Positions 59,357 to 64,000 of a stretch of DNA of 64,000 nucleotides are shown here, one piece after another. Origin of the DNA: Chrysophaeum taylorii (taxonomy: Eukaryota > Sar > Pelagophyceae > Pelagomonadales > Pelagomonadaceae); assembly GCA_029834535.1 (NCBI GenBank), contig JAQMWT010000470.1:39915-103914 (forward strand). The letters are read 5' to 3'. The notes under the pieces are model-generated. The model was not told the DNA's origin, did no database searches, and saw only the letters and a list, made by a program, of their open reading frames with translations. Every line of letters starts with the position of its first letter. Positions within the stretch are counted from its first letter, which is position 1. Both the position numbers and the translations under genes were made by a program.

Positions 59357-59590
59357 ACTAACTAACTAACTAACTTCAGACCTCTCCCGAGCATGGGAGC
59401 CAGGCCGGACCGACAGGAGCCAGTCCGGAATCACGGGCCTGTAGACGAGGGGCGCCGAAAGGTGGGTCGGCGGAGAGTGATCATCAAGCTTGTCGCCATG
59501 CGACGAGGAGACCGCGATGTGACTGACAACCAACTCGTCGATAACCTTCCGTCTGCGCCCCCCGGCCATACCCCGTCCCACTGCGTACAA
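59357..59590 (-). repeat. (CTAA)n double-hairpin repeat, long copy R4
   Basis: The core (59357-59440) continues on its 5' side (minus strand) for another about 150 bp that also matches 330-505. It suggests that R4 is a longer copy of an element of which R1-R3 are 5'-truncated versions, as with LINE/SINE copies. Minus-strand frame: KVIDELVVSHIAVSSSHGD. Confidence 0.7.
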
Positions 59591-60117
59591 CAGAGTTGAA
59601 CAAAGGCGTTATCTTACGATCCAAAAAACCGCCGGGTGTGCAGTCAACGAAAGTCAATATGCGAGGAGCCCTTGTATAATAAGTGCCAAAAAACTGAAGG
59701 GAAACCCGTTTGATAAAACCCCCCATTAGTAATGACATTAGGCTGTGCTCTAATGTGGTACGAGACAGGTTTGAATTCCCCCTCTACCCGTTTGGCTGCG
59801 CCGGGACGGAGGAAATAATGAAGCGGGTGCTTCCAGGCTGCGCCTCCATCGGAACTTTTAATATGACTTCTTGCTGGAGGTCTGGCGTGGTGACGAGAAT
59901 CGTGGATCCAGGGGGCGGTACCACGACTTGGAAAGCCGCCGCCGTCTGGAGGCGGCACTCCGGCTCGGAGGACAGCGGGACGTGTGCTGCGGGACCGCCT
60001 GTGGCCGGCCGACAGGATGATTTCTCGGCAAGTCACGCGCCGGACAACCAGCGCATTAGAAGAAGCGCCCGAGTATTATTGCCGCGCGAGCCGCGGCACG
60101 AATCGTTGTCCCTCTTG
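59591..60117 (-). other. Decayed coding-like stretch
   Basis: A minus-strand frame reads LEHSLMSLLMGGFIKRVSLQFFGTYYTRAPRILTFVDCTPGGFLD in pieces around 59590-59760, looking like protein-coding sequence without a recognisable family. The rest, to 60117, shows only short frames. Confidence 0.3.
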
Positions 60118-60308
60118 TCATAGCCGATGTTGTGGATCGCGGCTCGTTGCGCGAGCGTGAGGTTGGCGTAGTCCTGCACAACGGTGTTCGCGGAGGACCA
60201 CATTTCGGGCGAATAGCCGAGTGCGCCCAGCGGACCCCGCAGTAGCAAGCGACGGTGTCCGTCTCGTCGCCGTGCGTTGGCGTCTGATAGCGCGTACCCG
60301 CCCTTCAA
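60118..60308 (-). pseudogene. Fragment with two LGY-x-W-type repeats
   Basis: The minus frame reads LGALGYSPEMWSSAN and then YANLTLAQRAAIHNIGYDKRDND, two units resembling the short 'LT..QR.AA..LGY....WD' motif seen in many algal proteins. It looks like a gene fragment, cut off on both sides. Confidence 0.35.
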
Positions 60309-60335
60309 GTTGATGTTCTCTCTGAACGTCTGCTT

Positions 60336-60416
60336 GCGTCTTCATGGTCGACGCCCACGAGGCGCTCGGCGTCTTGGACTCGGAGGCGGACGCGCTCCCG
60401 ACGGCTACGACTACCT
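60336..60416 (+). repeat. Duplicate fragment of the WD40 gene 3' end
   Basis: 'gcgtcttca.ggtcgacgcccacga' and 'ctcggaggcgg...cgctcccgac...ggctacgactacct' match 52001-52123, the last coding codons of the coiled-coil/WD40 gene, with internal gaps. It lies just upstream of the SET/MYND gene. Confidence 0.75.
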
Positions 60417-60477
60417 GGAATATCACGACCGTTCGAGCATACCCGGTATTTGTATTTTCTGATGAGGGTTTTTGAAA

Positions 60478-61824
60478 ATGAGTCGCGACGAGGTGCTCGC
60501 ATCACAAAATCGGCGGCTTCGGGCCTTGGGCGTGCGAGTGGAGGAAGGGCCTGCTGGGCGGCGCGTCGTCGCAGAGCGCGACTTTGAGGCGGGAAGCGTT
60601 GTCCTTTCGACCACCCCTCTCGAGGGGGTGCTGCTGCCTCGCCACGCGCTAAGCCGATGCGCGCACTGCTGGCGCCGGCGCGAAAAGCTGTCGCGGTGCG
60701 GGGCGTGCCAGCGAGCGCTATACTGCGACCGCGCGTGCCAGCGCCGCGGCTTCGTCGCGGGCCATCGCTTCGAGTGTAAGGCGATGGCAGAGCTCTTCTC
60801 GCTCGACGACGGCGTCGCCGTCGACGTCCTCGTCGCTAGCCGAGTTGGCCGGCGGCTGCTGCACACCGAGCGGCAGACGTCGTGCTACTCGGTAGTCGCC
60901 GCGACTGCCCTCGACGCGCGCGGCATGCTGCTGTGGCACGACGGCGACGCGCCCGCGGTACCCGAGAGTTGGGCGGCGTTAGGGTGCGACGGTCGCGCGC
61001 TCGCCGCGGGCCGGCGCAACAACTTTTGCGTTGCCGACGAGATGCTCGAGGGTATCGCAGCCGTATCGTCGCCCATCGGCGCGCTCTTGAATCACAGTTG
61101 CGCGCCGACGTGCGTGGTCTCGTACTCTCCGGCAGCGCCGGACAAACCGCCGGTACAGCACTTCGTTGCCATCCGCCGCGTGCGGTGCGGCGAGGAGCTC
61201 ACGCACGCCTACGTGGACGTCGGCGCCCCGACGCGCGAGCGCCGCGCCATCCTCGAGACGAATTACGGCTTTCGCTGCGAGTGCGCAAGGTGCGCGGCCT
61301 CGTGGACCGAGAGAGACGCGCGCCTCGAGGGCACGGCGACCCTCAACGCCGTTGCCGCCGAGACCGAGGCGGCCACCGCGCTCCGGACAAACGCTGACCT
61401 GCTTGAGCGCGCGCTCCTCTGCGATGACGACGACGAGGAAGCGCACATCCTCGAGGCCGCCGCCGAGGCGCTGGATGGCGTCGTGTCTCCCGACCATTGT
61501 GCCGTTATCGCGACCCTCGATGCGCGAGCGCGCGTCGACTTGGCGCGAGGACACTTGGAATCCGCGGTCGCCTTTTTTGAGACCCTAGCTCGAACAAGGG
61601 ACCGTCAACACGCCCCGCTCCCGCACCCCCGCGTCGCCCTCGACTTCGTCATCCTCCACGACGTCGCCTCCCTCGCCGGCGACCGTGCCCTCGCAGACCG
61701 AGCTCGCTGCCGGGCGCGGGACCTCCTGGCTCTAACGACGCCGCCGGACTCCTCATTGCGTGCGCGTTTTGTTAATAATAATAACAAGTGCAGGCCAGTA
61801 AGTTCACCTAGTCCCAATCTCTAA
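60478..61824 (+). CDS. SET and MYND domain (SMYD-like) methyltransferase
   Basis: 448 aa from the ATG at 60478 (MSRDEVLASQNRRLRALGV). N-terminal split SET strand (VRVEEGPAGRRVVAERDFEAGSVVL), MYND zinc finger CAHCWRRREKLSRCGACQRALYCDRACQ...HRFEC at about 60-102, SET core with GALLNHSCAPTCV (NHSC motif) and GEELTHAYVD, then the Cys-rich post-SET YGFRCECARC. This is the SMYD order; the family methylates lysines on histones or other proteins using S-adenosylmethionine. All key residues are present. The C-terminal TPR-like region is shorter than in animal SMYDs: the last about 12 residues (after NNNN) and the TAA come from Helitron copy H2, which begins at 61785. Confidence 0.9.
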   Translation: MSRDEVLASQNRRLRALGVRVEEGPAGRRVVAERDFEAGSVVLSTTPLEGVLLPRHALSRCAHCWRRREKLSRCGACQRALYCDRACQRRGFVAGHRFECKAMAELFSLDDGVAVDVLVASRVGRRLLHTERQTSCYSVVAATALDARGMLLWHDGDAPAVPESWAALGCDGRALAAGRRNNFCVADEMLEGIAAVSSPIGALLNHSCAPTCVVSYSPAAPDKPPVQHFVAIRRVRCGEELTHAYVDVGAPTRERRAILETNYGFRCECARCAASWTERDARLEGTATLNAVAAETEAATALRTNADLLERALLCDDDDEEAHILEAAAEALDGVVSPDHCAVIATLDARARVDLARGHLESAVAFFETLARTRDRQHAPLPHPRVALDFVILHDVASLAGDRALADRARCRARDLLALTTPPDSSLRARFVNNNNKCRPVSSPSPNL

Positions 61825-62850
61825 CCCTAGTAAGTTCAGGTCTGGTCCCAGTAAGTTCACCTGGTCAGTTAGTTCACTTAGTCCCAATCTCTATCCCGGC
61901 GTAAACCCACTCGTGCTCACGCCCACTCACCCCACTCTCCTTTGAGCTCGTCGCTCTCACCTCCGCTAATCTAAGCTGCTTTGATCCGCACGCGCCGCCA
62001 ACCTTTGAGTTTGAGTTGTCAAAAAACTCCAGTAAGCTCACCTGGTCCCAGTAAGTTCACCTGGTCACTCACTTCACCTAGTCCCAATGTCTAGATCCAG
62101 TAAGTTCACCTGGTCCCAGTAAGTTCACCTACAGTGCGCGTGTAGACGCCGGGAGGGGGCTTATCGGTATTGCGCAGCACGTGTGGGGTAGGGTGGAGTC
62201 GTCGACTCAGAAGAGCATACCCTCGGGGTTGCCGATCGACAGAGAGCCACGTAGAGCTGGACGTGACAGAAGACGGGCTTGGGCGAGAGGACGCCGACCT
62301 CGCGGGGCGTCTGGCCCTGGCTCTTGTTGATCGTTTGGCGTAGGCGGGCCTTAAGGGATACAGGTTGGAGGAGCCTCGGTGACACGACACGATCGATCAT
62401 GTATCTGGTACCGTTGCAGTGGCCGTGCGACGGGTCGAGGTTGCGAAGACTTTAAGCTCGCGATCAAAGTCAGCATGCCGTTGGTTGTCAGGGAGTTGAA
62501 AACTCGACTGTAAAGAGCGAGGCGTCGGCTTCCGACCCAACCTAGTCGGCCGAAAAGAACTCCGACGCCTCGTCTCCGGGAAAAAAAGGCCGCGGTCATG
62601 CGCGCGTTGTCAGCATCGACAACATCGTTTCGACGGGGCGTGAGAATGGCGCGCTGAAAGAGCCGCCGCGGGTCGTGGAAATAGTCTGCGAGGTCGCCGT
62701 AGACGGCTTGGAGGATCACTGTCTGGCTCTCGCGCCTACCTGATCCTTACTCTCGCGCCTACCTGATCCTTACCCTAAATCGAGGGACAAACAGACAAAC
62801 AGACAAACAGACAAACAGACAGACAAACATCTGTCGATTAGTAGTTAGGA
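61785..62850 (-). mobile_element. Helitron-like element, copy H2
   Basis: Nearly identical to H1 and H3. 3' end (CTTG) at 61785 abuts AT-rich 'gttaataataata' of the SET/MYND gene; 5' end (TCCTAAC) at 62850 abuts the 3' end of H3 with no base between. It carries the same decayed Pif1-type helicase (ILTPRRNDV, INKSQGQT, VGVLSPKPVFCHVQLYVALCR) and iteron-rich 3' region. Confidence 0.88.
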
Positions 62851-63840
62851 CAAGTGCAGGCCAGTAAGTTCACCTAGTCCCAATCTCTAACCCCAGTAAG
62901 TTCACCTGGTCCCAGTAAGTTTCATATAAGTTCACCTGGTCAGTAAGTTCACCTAGCTCACACCAACTCCTTTGAGCTCGTCGCTCTCGCCTCCGCCAAT
63001 CTAAGCTGCTTTGATCCGCACGCGCCGCCAACCTTTGAGTTTACTCTAAAACCCTTTACTCTAAAGACCCCAGTGTGCTCACCTGGTCCCAGTTCCACCT
63101 GGTCACTCAGTTCACCTAGTCCCAATCTCCAACCCCAGTAAGTTCACGTGGTCCCAGTAAGTTCACCTACAGTGCGCGTGTAGACGCCGGGAGGGGGCTT
63201 ATCGGTATTGCGCAGCACGTGTGGGGTAGGGTGGAGTCGTCGACTCAGAAGAGTATATCCTCGGGGTTGCCGATCGACAGAGAGCCACGTAGAGCTGGAC
63301 GTGGCAGAAGACGGGCTTGGGAAAGAGGACGCCGACCTCGCGGGGCGTCTGGCCCTGGCTCTTGTTGATCGTTTGGCGTCGGCGGGCCTTAAGGGATACA
63401 GGTTGGAGGAGCCTCGGTGACAACGACACGATCGATCATGTATCTGGTACCGTTGCAGTGGCCGTGCGACGGGTCGAGGTTGCGAAGACTTTAAGCTCGC
63501 GATCAAAGTCAGCATGCCGTTGGTTGTCAGGGAGTTGAAAACTCTACTGTAAAGAGCGAGGCGTCGTCTTCCGACCCAGCCTAGTCAGCCGAAAAGAACT
63601 CCGACGCCTCGTCTCCGGGAAAAAAGGCCGCGGTCATGCGCGCGTTGTCAGCATCGACAACATCGTTTCGACGGGGCGTGAGAATGGCGCGCTGAAAGAG
63701 CCGCCGCGGGTCGTGGAAATAGTCTGCGAGGTCGCCGTAGACGGCTTGGAGGATCACTGTCTGGCTCTCGCGCCTACCTGATCCTTACCTCTCGTGCCTA
63801 CTGATCCTTCCCTAAATCGAGGGACAGACAGACAGACAAA
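62851..63840 (-). mobile_element. Helitron-like element, copy H3 (5' truncated)
   Basis: Same family; begins with CAAG (3' CTTG) at 62851 directly after H2. At its 5' side the match ends in the (CAGA)n tract at about 63840, lacking the final 25-30 bp present in H1 and H2; a dispersed repeat-containing segment follows. Confidence 0.85.
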
Positions 63841-64000
63841 CCGGGCCCGTCCTCTCTTCGCCTCCCCTACCCTCGGCGATTGACCCGAGCTAGGTCCCGC
63901 GTACTTTACTCCGCCCGTCATGCCCACCCTCATACCCCACAACCCACCCACATCCTTCATGCTCCCCACACACACCCCCCCCTCTTTGATAGCAGGCCAC
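63841..64000 (-). repeat. Dispersed G-rich repeat, copy D3 and flank
   Basis: About 63895-64000 match D1 (9466-9570) in inverted orientation: a GT-rich tract, 'agcatgaaggatgtgggtggg' and 'tgacgggcggag'. The remaining 50 bp next to H3 are unique. Cut by the window end. Confidence 0.7.

Noticed and set aside
1-64000. rRNA or tRNA genes
   Set aside because: No rRNA-like block was noticed, and no cloverleaf with clear A and B boxes could be found by eye; a tRNAscan-type search would be decisive.

Overview
The window looks like nuclear DNA of a photosynthetic, flagellated alga with a red-derived secondary plastid, most likely an ochrophyte stramenopile (pelagophyte-like); this assignment is inference. 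Reasons: a transporter opens with a signal peptide ending in the ASAF plastid-import motif; a cyclophilin has a three-part presequence for the thylakoid lumen; a SHIPPO-type flagellar protein is present; a surface protein has the Pro-Thr-rich spacers common in stramenopiles. Host genes are GC-rich, mostly intron-free, and where introns can be placed they are only 44-65 nt long.

Layout. 1-1.7 kb: repeat fragments and a minus-strand MRJP/yellow-like secreted protein. 2.1-17.4 kb: a visibly more AT-rich transposon block with two decayed copia-type LTR retrotransposons facing each other, A (+, about 2.86-9.47 kb) and B (-, about 17.4-9.57 kb). Both appear to have the order gag, protease, DNA cytosine-5 methyltransferase, a conserved domain of unknown function, then integrase/RT/RNase H. 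17.4-18.5 kb: a Helitron-like element with a decayed Pif1-type helicase. 18.5-19.6 kb: a repeat related to 2.1 kb. 19.6-52.1 kb: a dense host gene cluster: coiled-coil protein, CCDC137-like protein, dynamin-related GTPase, FCP1-like phosphatase, TKL kinase, plastid MFS transporter, lumenal cyclophilin, a PIN-DExH helicase-W2 fusion, an MBD/SANT/LysM/Tudor-like protein, a CGI-58-like alpha/beta hydrolase, a SulP-STAS-cNMP transporter, a RoxA-like cupin oxygenase, a SHIPPO protein and a coiled-coil plus WD40 protein. 52.4-57.5 kb: a large membrane-anchored surface protein. 57.5-60.5 kb: a graveyard of short repeats, decayed ORFs and a gene fragment. 60.5-61.8 kb: a SET/MYND methyltransferase whose 3' end runs into a Helitron copy. 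61.8-64 kb: two head-to-tail Helitron copies and a dispersed repeat.

The genes do not form one pathway. They fall into themes: plastid proteins (MFS, cyclophilin), flagellum (SHIPPO, perhaps the coiled-coil/WD40 protein), membrane and lipid handling (dynamin, hydrolase, SulP), RNA/translation (PIN-DExH-W2, RoxA-like oxygenase, CCDC137-like) and chromatin (MBD/SANT/LysM, SET/MYND, FCP1-like). The most notable signals are the methyltransferase-carrying retrotransposons with repeated peptides at their domain borders, the two unusual giant fusion proteins, and the tandem Helitron-like element that now supplies the stop codon of a host gene.
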